NCBI RefSeq assembly: GCF_000300875.1
Contig: NZ_AMSG01000006.1
Coordinates: forward strand, 1 to 64,000
Direction: 5' to 3'
DNA length: 64,000 bases
From: Galbibacter marinus
GTDB lineage: Bacteria > Bacteroidota > Bacteroidia > Flavobacteriales > Flavobacteriaceae
Shown here: piece after piece, positions 53,274 through 61,790 of the stretch
How the letters are laid out: each line of letters opens with the position of its first letter
How positions within the stretch are numbered: the first letter of the stretch is position 1
Position numbers and translations under genes: made by a program
Notes under the pieces: model-generated
Seen by the model: the letters and a program-made list of their open reading frames with translations, nothing else
The model's database searches: none
Told to the model about the DNA's origin: nothing

Positions 53274-56200
53274 TTATAAGGTTACTTTAATACCGCAGGT
53301 AATAGTTCTTAATGGAGGAACCACACCCGATCCTCCCTGTGGGTCTAAGCCTTTATATGAGGTTATGGTGAAAAGGTTTTGTGCATGTACATAAATCTGA
53401 CCTGATTTTACGTTTATTTTTTTCAGAATATGTTTAGGTAAGCGATACGACAGAGAAATATTTTTTAATCTTAGAAAGGAAGCATCTTCTATCCCCATAG
53501 TACTATTGGCCGTATTGTAAAAAGGGTCTATTGCTAAAAATGATTGTGAAACCTTTTGAATGTTTTCATTATCTCCGGGTCTTTCCCAAGCTTCTAAAAA
53601 TTCTACAGGTTTGTTTCCAGAAAAACCAGGCGGAGTTGCTCTAAATATATGACTCCCGTTAAATTGTTTAATATATTCGAATAGGAACTGTAAAGAAAGT
53701 CCCTTATAACGGATATGGTTATTAATACCCCCGTAATATTCCCTTCCCATATTTTTTATAACTACCCTATCATCATTATTATATCGTCCATCCTCATTAG
53801 CATCCACTATTTGATAAAAGCCAGTTTCTTGGTTAATACCATCATATTGATAAAAGAAGGAAATGTTTAAGGGGTGTCCCACTCGGTATTGGCTAGCATA
53901 TGAGGTATCGTCAATATTATCAAACTCCAGCAGTTTATTCTTTGGAATGGTCATATTTATTGAAGTTTGCCATGAGAAATTTTTACTACTTAAATTCATG
54001 GAGTTTAACAATACTTCCCAACCGCTGTTCTGCACCAACGCGGGTAGATTAGCCTGTACTGAGGTAAATCCTGTAATTGCAGGAAGTGGATATCCTACCA
54101 ATTGATTGGAAGAACGGTTTCGATACCAACTGACCTCCATATTGAAATGATCATTAAGAAATCCTAATTGTAATGATGCCTCTATTTTTTTATTAACCTC
54201 CCAGGAATAATCTGGGTTAAATAGTTGGGTCGGATATAATCCTCCAATACCTTCTGTTGCCTCATACGTATCCAAAAAGCCATAGTCTGGTATCTGATCA
54301 CTTCCAGTGGTACCATAACTAGCTCTTAATTTTCCAAAACTCAAGAAAGAAATATTCTCCTCAATTACCTTCTCACCCGAGAAAATCCAAGCACCCCCTA
54401 TAGCCCAAAAATTAGAAAAACGTCGATCAGAGCCAAAGCGGGAAGACCCATCCCTTCTCCCTGTAATATTTAGGAAATATTTCTTGTACCAGTTCAATCC
54501 CATACGACCAAATAAAGCAGCATAGCGATAATGTATGTTGGCATCATTTGTAATTCTAACTTCCTCAGCTGCATTAAGATTGCTCATTAAACTTTTGTCG
54601 GGATAACCATTTGCCGTTATGCTTAAAAAGTTGCTCTTATTATCCTGGAAAGTCCCACCCATTAATGCATCAATATTTATTTTACCATAAGTTTGATTAA
54701 AAATAATTTGGGGTTCTAATATCCAGGATCGTCTTTTAGAATAGTTCTGATTTACGCCGAGTTTTATCCTCTCCCATCTATTAGGATTGTACCGTTCTTT
54801 ATAATATTTTATTCCATCTTCATTATCTAATTTGGAAAAACCCGTACTAATTTTAAATCTCAACCCTTTTATAATACCATATGAAATATTCAAATTCGTT
54901 AATAGATTATCTGTTTTAATATCCTGTGGTTGTTTCAAAACTGCCAGTGGATTATCTACTGTCCAATTTTCCCAGTTTAGACTACCATCGTCCTTATAAA
55001 TAGGAGGTGCATTTGGCGGAACGGAAAGTGCATAGTTGACAAAATTGGCTCCATTAAACACTTTGTTATTATCTACCCCATAGTTAGCAGAGAAGCTTAA
55101 TTGAAATCTGTTATTATCTGATTTATGGCTAAAATTCACATTTGCCGTTAGTTTATTGTAGTCAAAATCTCCAGGGAATACAGAGCCTAGTTTATTATAT
55201 GAGCCTCCAATCCTATAAGTGGTATTCTCATTACCACTAGAAATTGCCATGTTTATATTGTTAGCGAAGGCTGTACCTCCAAACAGAACATCCTGCCAAT
55301 CTGTATATCGATTTTGATCCCATACCATAAGGTCAGGAGCATTTGTTTCTGTAGGAATGACTCCATCATTTTCAAAGGCTTGTTTTCTCATGGAAATGTA
55401 TTGTCGGGTATTTAGTAGCTTCATTTTATTTGAAACTTCGGATATGCCTGAATACATGTTGATCTCTAATGAGCTCTTCCCTTGATTTAATTTCCCCTTT
55501 TTACTAGTAATCAATACTACACCATTGGCTCCCCGAGAACCATAAATCGCAGTAGCATCCGCATCTTTAAGCACTTCTATACTTTCTATATTATTGAGAT
55601 TTAGGGTGCTCAAAGGGTCTAGTCCTGTTATTGTTAAAGTGCCAGGGCTTTGTATTGGTGCAGAGACAATTGGAATACCATCTATAATATATAATGGATA
55701 ATTTCCATTATCATTGCGGCTGTTTCGTAAACTGTTTTGTCCACGTATTCGTATGGTCGGTGCCAAACCAGTAATTCCGCTTCCTTGTTCTACTTCCACT
55801 CCAGCCATTCTCCCTTCTAAACTCTGGAGCGGACTTACAATAGGTTGTAACTCTATTTCTTCTGAAGTTACTTTTGCGATACTTCCAGTTCGCTCTCTTT
55901 CCTTAACGGTGTAATACCCTGCATTAACAGTGACGGCTTCCAAGTTTGTTACATCCTCTTCGAGTGCCAATGAAAGTTCCTTTGAAGTTCCAACTGTCAC
56001 TTCAAGAGGCTTAAATCCGATATAGCTTAATATTAAAACATCGGTAGGGGCGGCATCCACGTAAAAGTAACCCTCTTTATCTGTGAAAGTGCCATAAGAA
56101 GTCCCTTTGATTTCTACGTTCACTCCGGGAATCGGAATGCCGTTGGAATCCTTGACCTGCCCCTTAACCCGATGTTGGTAATCAGCTAATTCTAAAAAAT

Positions 56201-56303
56201 TGATAGTTTTATTATTTCCGAATAGGGAATAGGTCCCAATAGAGAAGATGAGAAGGAGTACCAATAGTATACACCTATCTCTAATGATATGTTTATTTTG
56301 CAT
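53274..56303 (-). CDS. SusC/RagA TonB-dependent receptor
   Basis: A 1009-residue outer-membrane transporter: an N-terminal carboxypeptidase-regulatory-like domain (VKGQVKDSNGIPIPGVNVEI), a plug domain (VLKDADATAIYGSRGANGVV), and a C-terminal 22-strand barrel ending ITCGIKVTL. It has no N-terminal signalling (STN) domain, so it is probably not controlled by an anti-sigma factor in cis. First gene of the operon. Confidence 0.92.
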   Translation of the reverse strand: MQNKHIIRDRCILLVLLLIFSIGTYSLFGNNKTINFLELADYQHRVKGQVKDSNGIPIPGVNVEIKGTSYGTFTDKEGYFYVDAAPTDVLILSYIGFKPLEVTVGTSKELSLALEEDVTNLEAVTVNAGYYTVKERERTGSIAKVTSEEIELQPIVSPLQSLEGRMAGVEVEQGSGITGLAPTIRIRGQNSLRNSRNDNGNYPLYIIDGIPIVSAPIQSPGTLTITGLDPLSTLNLNNIESIEVLKDADATAIYGSRGANGVVLITSKKGKLNQGKSSLEINMYSGISEVSNKMKLLNTRQYISMRKQAFENDGVIPTETNAPDLMVWDQNRYTDWQDVLFGGTAFANNINMAISSGNENTTYRIGGSYNKLGSVFPGDFDYNKLTANVNFSHKSDNNRFQLSFSANYGVDNNKVFNGANFVNYALSVPPNAPPIYKDDGSLNWENWTVDNPLAVLKQPQDIKTDNLLTNLNISYGIIKGLRFKISTGFSKLDNEDGIKYYKERYNPNRWERIKLGVNQNYSKRRSWILEPQIIFNQTYGKINIDALMGGTFQDNKSNFLSITANGYPDKSLMSNLNAAEEVRITNDANIHYRYAALFGRMGLNWYKKYFLNITGRRDGSSRFGSDRRFSNFWAIGGAWIFSGEKVIEENISFLSFGKLRASYGTTGSDQIPDYGFLDTYEATEGIGGLYPTQLFNPDYSWEVNKKIEASLQLGFLNDHFNMEVSWYRNRSSNQLVGYPLPAITGFTSVQANLPALVQNSGWEVLLNSMNLSSKNFSWQTSINMTIPKNKLLEFDNIDDTSYASQYRVGHPLNISFFYQYDGINQETGFYQIVDANEDGRYNNDDRVVIKNMGREYYGGINNHIRYKGLSLQFLFEYIKQFNGSHIFRATPPGFSGNKPVEFLEAWERPGDNENIQKVSQSFLAIDPFYNTANSTMGIEDASFLRLKNISLSYRLPKHILKKINVKSGQIYVHAQNLFTITSYKGLDPQGGSGVVPPLRTITCGIKVTL

Positions 56304-56331
56304 AATGTTGTTCTAATAGATTGTTTTTAGT

Positions 56332-56361
56332 TAATTATAAAGATTCCGATCACCTGTCAAA
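56332..56361 (-). promoter_or_regulatory. candidate SusC operon promoter
   Basis: On the minus strand: TTTG (56361-56358), then 18 bases, then TATAATTA (56339-56332). Fits the -33 box well but only loosely the TAnnTTTG element. It lies ~30 bases before the SusC start. Between here and 57016 I find no convincing gene; a 150-codon minus frame looks spurious. Confidence 0.3.
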
Positions 56362-57015
56362 TGCACTGAGAATCTTTTCCTTGTTAGATTAAATTAGTAT
56401 GATGTCTGTTGTATTCTATCTCGTATATGTCTTTGTTTTTAAATGTTTTGTAATAGGGTATTCGTGATCTAAATCCATAATCCTGAACTATAATTTAAGT
56501 GAGTTTTAAACACACTATCATTAACTCAATCATGAATTGTCACTAACAGAGTAGTGGTATACTTTTCGATTAAAAAAAGTATACGTACATATCAGTCTAA
56601 ATTCCATTCTTCCTTGGCCACTGCTACAATAATGGTATCTGGGCTAAATAGGATTTTTTCTTTTCTTCCGAAATAACCTATATGAAGGTGATACCTGTAT
56701 CTTCTTTAAATAGTGAGATATGATTTCACAATTCAAATAAGTTGATAGATCCTTTGAACGTGATATTTCTATAAAAACCGACCCTATGCTGCAAGACCTT
56801 AATAAAACGACTTGCAAAAATGTTAAATACGGGTTACATTCGTAATCAATGCGACTTGACGAAAAATGTGACCTTTTAATTTCCTGAGGGAAACACGTTT
56901 GGTTACCCAAACATAAGATCGGTACTACCCAACAGATACTGTCGGGAAGATTTTTTTTGTTTAAGTGTGTATAATAGTTTTTTGAAATAGATACGAGAGG
57001 TTGTGACCAATTGGA

Positions 57016-57053
57016 ATCACCAATAGTGATGTCCGCGGCCAGTGGGCTGCGGA
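57016..57053. other. pair of adjacent hairpins
   Basis: ATCAC-caata-GTGAT (57016-57030) and TCCGC-g-GCC-agtg-GGC-t-GCGGA (57032-57053) follow each other directly. They lie downstream, on the minus strand, of the candidate RNA at 57151-57262, inside a low-quality ORF that I reject. They may belong to a larger structured transcript. Confidence 0.35.
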
Positions 57054-57150
57054 TAAAAGGTTTTGGCGGTATGTTAAACTTCGTTTTCATAATCATGTTG
57101 GTTATGTAAACGATGTGTACTCGATAAGCAAAGAAAGTTCCTCAATTGGT

Positions 57151-57262
57151 AAAAAACCAATAAAGCGAGCCTCAATGCTTTGAATGTGGTACCGTCAAGA
57201 ACCGCCACAACCGAAGTTGTGGTTCCCCAAAGACTTACATGAGACCCGCCTATTGGTTTATA
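57151..57262 (-). ncRNA. candidate ~110-nt structured RNA with U-tail
   Basis: The minus-strand transcript folds as a long rod. The 9-bp outer stem pairs 57259-57251 with 57162-57154, then a 10-bp stem pairs 57250-57241 with 57173-57164. In the latter, three pairs are G.U on the minus strand but would be A/C mismatches on the plus strand, which marks the transcribed strand. Inner helices follow (AUG/CAU, CUUUG/CAAAG), and the tip is GAACCACAAC-UUCG-GUUGU-ggc-GGUUC with a cUUCGg tetraloop. The 3' end is GGUUUUUU, as in an intrinsic terminator. TATCTTCG (57273-57266) may be its promoter box. No known RNA family recognised. Confidence 0.5.
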
Positions 57263-57455
57263 TCGCGAAGATACAAAATCCAATAGAAAGCGAGCTCACG
57301 GTCTGCTCATAGGGAAAATTGACGGTTTTCATTTATGAGTGACATCGTATTAAGATTGAGTTAAAAACTCTTTCTTCTAATCGTCGCTATTGTTACTGAT
57401 ACAAATATAATGCATAAATCTATAAAAAACAAGAATTAAGGTTTTTATATAAATA

Positions 57456-58040
57456 ATGAAATACAACATAAAAAGTGAATTCGGTAGACAAGCGAAAAAG
57501 TTTAGGTTGAAATTTGGGCTGAGTCAGAAGGAGTTAGCCGAACTTAGTAATATGAGTCCCTCTGAATATGGTGTTTTAGAAAAGGGAATTACAAATTATA
57601 ATGTTGAAAAACTTCAAAGAGTCGCTTCGGTATATGGCTTAGTATATTACCAATTTGGCAATCCAAACTGTGAATTCCCTATATTCAATAAATTACCGAA
57701 TAAAACAAGGAAAGCCATTATTTTACGGGAAAAGCCACTTAGGATCTATAAAGAGAGGTTAATAATTGAGCATTTGACGCTGTTACTAGGTGAATTGTCT
57801 ACAGGTAATGAGTTTTTAATCAAACATTTGCGGACTAATATTAACAAAGAGTATAGTATCCTATACGAGGACGAAGAGATATCGGGAACTATAAGTAAAA
57901 ACTTTTCAGAATACGTTATTAAAACTGATGATCAATATATGACTAAACAAGGTGTTGGAGCTAAACCTTTTTATTATAAATTAATTAAAAGAATACCTGC
58001 TCGAGTTATAGCTGAGGCAAAAGAAAAAGTTGGAGAATGA
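57456..58040 (+). CDS. XRE-family regulator
   Basis: A 194-residue protein with a N-terminal helix-turn-helix (~8-62: KKFRLKFGLSQKELAELSNMSPSEYGVLEKG), then a helical C-terminal region (~80-194) that I do not recognise. It lies about 195 bases from the candidate RNA and is divergent from it. It could regulate the defence genes nearby or the RNA; no operator is visible. Confidence 0.82.
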   Translation: MKYNIKSEFGRQAKKFRLKFGLSQKELAELSNMSPSEYGVLEKGITNYNVEKLQRVASVYGLVYYQFGNPNCEFPIFNKLPNKTRKAIILREKPLRIYKERLIIEHLTLLLGELSTGNEFLIKHLRTNINKEYSILYEDEEISGTISKNFSEYVIKTDDQYMTKQGVGAKPFYYKLIKRIPARVIAEAKEKVGE

Positions 58041-58073
58041 TACTACCGATGAAGCTCCTTGTGCCCGTTAGGA

Positions 58074-58304
58074 TCAAACTTTATTATCACCATTAATCGT
58101 TGAGTCATCAATAGGTGTTTTCACCACAAAATGCACCCTATTTTGTATTTTGAGTATCCCTACTTCAAAGACATCTCCATTTTTTAATTCAGCTCTAAAG
58201 CTTTTAGCTATTGGGATTTGACTTTTAAAGTAATATCTTTTTGTTGCCGGAAAATCTTGCTTTATATATGTCATCGATAAAGAATTCTTGTCTTCCTTCT
58301 TCAT
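58074..58304 (-). CDS. small protein of unknown function
   Basis: 76 residues, charged and soluble (RYYFKSQIPIAKSFRAELKNGDVFEVGILKIQNRVHFVVK). The pattern suggests a small beta-rich domain. It has no signal peptide and I know no family. Convergent to the XRE gene 33 bases away. Coding is plausible from composition only. Confidence 0.4.
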   Translation of the reverse strand: MKKEDKNSLSMTYIKQDFPATKRYYFKSQIPIAKSFRAELKNGDVFEVGILKIQNRVHFVVKTPIDDSTINGDNKV

Positions 58305-58362
58305 TTACTCTCACAGTTACCCTTTTCGTGGTTGCGATAAATGCGTGCGATTCAGCTGTAGT

Positions 58363-58716
58363 CTATTGTACCTGGTAATCAGGACTCCCAAAGATTAGCT
58401 TCCCTTCTTTGGTATACAGCGAAAAAAGGCGCTGATTAGTTGTCCCTCCTAGACCAGTTCATATTCAATTTTATCCCATAATCCTTTTACATGAAGTAAT
58501 CTGAAAAAACTTCCATCCATATTGCCAGTTATCATGAAACCCTGCACCTACAAAAAGACCGTATCTTGATTTTTGAATAATTACAGTGTCATACGCTTGG
58601 TTTGATGCTAAGGTTTTAGGCTTAAACTTGTGGGCTTTTGCCTAAATATTTATCCAAATTCCAGTTTTTTGCCTCGTTAGCCCCAGTAATTACTGCCCTT
58701 ACAACTTCTTACAACT
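58363..58716 (-). pseudogene. frameshifted gene remnants, unidentified
   Basis: Successive minus-strand pieces in different frames: EVVRAVITGANEAKNWNLDKYLG, then (after a shift at an AAAA run) KAHKFKPKTLASNQAYDTV and IIQKSRYGLFVGAGF, then MDGSFFRLLHVKGLWDKIEYE, then TNQRLFSLYTKEGKLIFGSP to a stop at 58363. Each is protein-like and separated by stops or frameshifts. I do not recognise the family. From 58717 to 58922 I see nothing else. Confidence 0.35.
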
Positions 58717-58922
58717 AAAAGTTGTAATTGATTCGTATTCTTTTTTTGTTCATTGTGAGTGCTTTATAAGTGAAGAGTATTATAGATCTAAACTTTTAAA
58801 AATTGTCGACATAATTAAAAGGAACTAATCTTCACAAATTGGTAGAATCAGTGTTTAACCTGAATGGGGACTATCACATTAAATAACAGGTTGTGATTGT
58901 CCCCTTTTCATAAAACCCTTGT

Positions 58923-59213
58923 ATGATGACAAGACTTATTACTTTAGATGATTTTCAAGAACTTAAAAAAGAAATACGCGAATATTGTAAACAGTCCATT
59001 GCTCTTCAAACCACTGGAGTAACCAGGAGATACCTTAAGTCGGATGAAGTAATGGACTTACTTAGGGTAAGTCCCGGAACACTACAGAATTTAAGGATCA
59101 ATGGAACTCTGTCTTACATGAAATTAGGCGGAACGATTTATTATGACTTTAATGAGATTCAAAATGTAATGGAGAAGAATCGCGTGCAACACAGGCGAAA
59201 ACCAAAACCCTAA
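58923..59213 (+). CDS. excisionase-type helix-turn-helix protein
   Basis: A 96-residue protein with a MerR-like HTH_17 domain (YLKSDEVMDLLRVSPGTLQNLRINGTL, ~37-63) followed by a beta hairpin (YMKLGGTIYYDFNEIQNVM). In Bacteroidota such genes are common in integrative elements and next to accessory genes. No integrase is present here, so it may be a relic. It probably binds DNA. Confidence 0.78.
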   Translation: MMTRLITLDDFQELKKEIREYCKQSIALQTTGVTRRYLKSDEVMDLLRVSPGTLQNLRINGTLSYMKLGGTIYYDFNEIQNVMEKNRVQHRRKPKP

Positions 59214-59357
59214 ATCTCATTAATACACGCAATACAGCTTTGAGAAGTTCTATTCAGATAGATGATTGTTGAAGTACGATTTAATTTCAATTATATGCGG
59301 TTAAAAACCATCTAAGGATTTGGAAAAAGTAAAGGCTATTGCATTAATGATCTGAAA

Positions 59358-59381
59358 GTAGAGCCTTCTGTTAGGCTCTAC
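59358..59381. repeat. perfect 9-bp hairpin in a gene-free gap (59214-59565)
   Basis: GTAGAGCCT (59358-59366) and AGGCTCTAC (59373-59381), loop TCTGTT. It lies between the excisionase-like gene and the end of the restriction gene, with no T-run. It may terminate transcription or be a protein site. Otherwise this 350-base gap holds no convincing gene. Confidence 0.45.
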
Positions 59382-59565
59382 GTGAAAGACCTGAATGTAC
59401 CGATAGGAGAGAAGGTACCATCCAATAAAGGGGTGCGGTACTGTTGTCCGATTAACTTTGTCTAGATTTTGGGGTAACTAGCTTACGCATTTTATATTTA
59501 TTTCAATCCAAAAGTATACCATTTAGGATGCAAGCTATTTGTTCCTTATAATTGAACTACTTGTT

Positions 59566-60528
59566 TTATTTAATAAACAAATGGTTTACAAATAATGTAT
59601 GGGGAGCACTTACCAGATTGATGTCAAATTTTAATGAGGATTCCACCCTGGAACTGGCACTGTGTATACGAAATGAAATTTGCCAGCCTTCATCAAAGGT
59701 AGCCAGCAATGTATTATCATAGCCATTTTTAAAGGAGAGCTCTATAATGCGGGAGGGGAGGTTTAACTTCTGAACCTTTGCCTTAGGTTTGTGTTTTCCG
59801 AAAGATTTATTTAAAGAACCCATTAAGTTAAAAGCCTGAATCTCTACCTTTTTCTTTCCTTTTATGACCTTATAGAAATCTTTGTTTCCAACTAAATAGA
59901 GAATCAGGTTTTGAGCAAAGTTATCAGGGGCTTGTTTTTCTAAAGCAAGCATTTCTTTTTTAAAAGCTTCTAAAATGGGTTTGTATACCTCTTGATATTT
60001 ATCCTGTATTACTTCATCCCATTTGGTGGTGTTATCATGCTTTCTAATTTCACTTAACCGGTTAAAGACAACATTGACTTGATCAAAGTATGTAGTAGAA
60101 CAAGGGAGACCAACCCAGCTTTTACCGAAATCTAATTTTCCGGATAGTCGAGAGTGTTTTAATGCCCTATGATTGTTCTTTGCAGAAATTCCAATCTCCC
60201 ATTTCTGCTTTGCTCTTATAATAATGACATCCCTGACATCACCCTTTTGTCCCTGGCTATCTGTAGCGATTTCTAATTGCAATATATCTTCATTGTCAAT
60301 TCCATAGGAGAGTCTCGGCTCCAAATCAATAAGAAAATTCACGGCAAAACTGGAACTTAAAACATACGCATCCTTTTCCTCTGAAGGAAAAGCATCAAAA
60401 CATTCCCTCGCGGTTAAATAGGCATGATTCTCAATAATATTTACAGTTGTAATATCTTTCAGTCTTGAATGAAATTCATGCAATAAGGAATACTCAAAAG
60501 CCTTACCGGTTTTTGTTTGCTTAGCCAT
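59566..60528 (-). CDS. HaeIII-family restriction endonuclease
   Basis: A 320-residue type II endonuclease. The N-terminus KTGKAFEYSLLHEFHSRL matches the HaeIII family (PF09556), and GDVRDVIIIRAKQKWEIGISAKNNHRA contains the catalytic-type pattern (D...ExSxK). It directly follows a methyltransferase that is close to M.HaeIII, so I infer cutting at GGCC. The gap to the methyltransferase is 15 bases, so the two are co-transcribed. Confidence 0.85.
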   Translation of the reverse strand: MAKQTKTGKAFEYSLLHEFHSRLKDITTVNIIENHAYLTARECFDAFPSEEKDAYVLSSSFAVNFLIDLEPRLSYGIDNEDILQLEIATDSQGQKGDVRDVIIIRAKQKWEIGISAKNNHRALKHSRLSGKLDFGKSWVGLPCSTTYFDQVNVVFNRLSEIRKHDNTTKWDEVIQDKYQEVYKPILEAFKKEMLALEKQAPDNFAQNLILYLVGNKDFYKVIKGKKKVEIQAFNLMGSLNKSFGKHKPKAKVQKLNLPSRIIELSFKNGYDNTLLATFDEGWQISFRIHSASSRVESSLKFDINLVSAPHTLFVNHLFIK

Positions 60529-60543
60529 GGGAATAGATATAGA

Positions 60544-61635
60544 TTAGGAATTCACTAATTCCAGCATTTTCTCCTTGATATAATTGCCATTAATAGGCGT
60601 GGATGAAGTGTCTGCTTTATTTGTTTTAATTTGTTTTTTAGTTTTTAATTGATTTAAGTCCTTTTTGATTTGCGATGCAATAACATGAGCAAGATCAACA
60701 GGAACTGCATTTCCTATCATTTTATAACCAGCTGCAACCGCTTTATAATGGAAAATGAAATCATCTGGGAAAGTTTGTATACGGGCACATTCCCTAACGC
60801 TTAATCTTCTATAAAGATGTTCTTTACCCGGAGCAAAAATCCTTACATCTGGTCCGGTAAGAACCATTTTTGGCGCCTGAGGATGGATAGGAGCATGGCG
60901 TCCGCCAGCTTGTATGGTAAATGAAGTTTCATCCCAACTGCGCACCCGGTTTCGTGACATATACATAGAAGAAAAGCCTCCGATCAGGTATTCATGATTT
61001 GGAACAGAACATTGATCACCATTAGTGTAGTTTCCCTGTAAAGCAGGGATTGCTGTTTCTTTTAAATCCGAAATTTTATTTTCAAGGGTGATTTTTTTCT
61101 TAGATGTGGTAGGTTCCGGAAATTTAAACTTAATACCTAAGTCTTTTCTATACCCTACAAAAAACACTCTCTTTCTGTCTTGTGGAACGCCATAATCCGA
61201 AGCGTTTAGCATCGTAAATGACAAATTATAGCCACATTCATTGAATAATGCTTTAATATTCTCCAATGCTTTGTGGTTGCGCTCTAATAGCATTCCAGAT
61301 ACATTCTCAGCCAGAAAGAATTTAGGTTGTTTATCAGCTAATATTCGAATAAAATCAAAAAATAGTTGTCCTCTTTTGTCCTGAATTCCTCTCAGTGATC
61401 CAGCTTCACTCCAACTTTGACATGGAGGTCCACCGATGATACCATCACATTGTGGAACTTCCTCAGAAAGAATATCAACAATACTACGTTTATCTAAAAA
61501 GGTATCTAAATGATTTTCTTCGTAAGTTTTCCAAATATCTTTATCGTATTCATTTGCCCATACCACATTGAAACCAGCTTTTGAAAAGCCTAAATCAAGA
61601 CCTCCAGCACCTGAAAAGAAAGAAACTAAGTTCAT
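60544..61635 (-). CDS. C5 cytosine methyltransferase, M.HaeIII type
   Basis: A 363-residue enzyme with all conserved blocks: [13 protein letters not shown] (AdoMet), GGPPCQSWS with catalytic Cys72, LAENVSGM, and [19 protein letters not shown] then [14 protein letters not shown]. The region between them, including [14 protein letters not shown] and HPQAPKMVL, is near-identical in pattern to M.HaeIII, so GGCC is the expected target with the inner C methylated. The paired endonuclease is downstream. A short hairpin lies 47 bases upstream. Confidence 0.92.
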   Translation of the reverse strand: MNLVSFFSGAGGLDLGFSKAGFNVVWANEYDKDIWKTYEENHLDTFLDKRSIVDILSEEVPQCDGIIGGPPCQSWSEAGSLRGIQDKRGQLFFDFIRILADKQPKFFLAENVSGMLLERNHKALENIKALFNECGYNLSFTMLNASDYGVPQDRKRVFFVGYRKDLGIKFKFPEPTTSKKKITLENKISDLKETAIPALQGNYTNGDQCSVPNHEYLIGGFSSMYMSRNRVRSWDETSFTIQAGGRHAPIHPQAPKMVLTGPDVRIFAPGKEHLYRRLSVRECARIQTFPDDFIFHYKAVAAGYKMIGNAVPVDLAHVIASQIKKDLNQLKTKKQIKTNKADTSSTPINGNYIKEKMLELVNS

Positions 61636-61681
61636 ATAAATTCTGGTTATAAATTGTTGAGTAGAGATTATTTCTCTAATG

Positions 61682-61709
61682 TCAATCCCTTAAATAAAAA
61701 GGGAATTGA
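61682..61709. promoter_or_regulatory. inverted repeat upstream of methyltransferase
   Basis: TCAATCCCTT (61682-61691) and AAGGGAATTGA (61699-61709) pair with one bulged base. It is in the 155-base gap upstream of the methyltransferase. It may end the PLD transcript or be an operator for the RM operon; no C-protein gene is present. Confidence 0.35.
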
Positions 61710-61790
61710 TAAGGTGTCAAAATTAATAAGATTTCTTTAAATAGAGCAGCTTATTTTGTTTAGTTAATATACATAAATTAATTTAAATAA

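Noticed and set aside
56644-57096. 150-codon minus-strand frame (MIMKTKFNIPPKPF...)
   Set aside because: Composition is rich in Ser, Cys, Arg and Leu with no domain pattern. It covers strong hairpins and follows a structured RNA. I treat it as chance or RNA-associated.
57151-57262. Candidate RNA as SRP RNA, 6S RNA or group II intron domain
   Set aside because: It lacks the SRP GNRA/AGCAG motifs, the 6S open-complex bubble, and the intron domain V sequence.
57074-57283. 69-codon minus-strand frame across the candidate RNA
   Set aside because: Its sequence is explained by the paired helices and tetraloop. The protein has no recognisable pattern.
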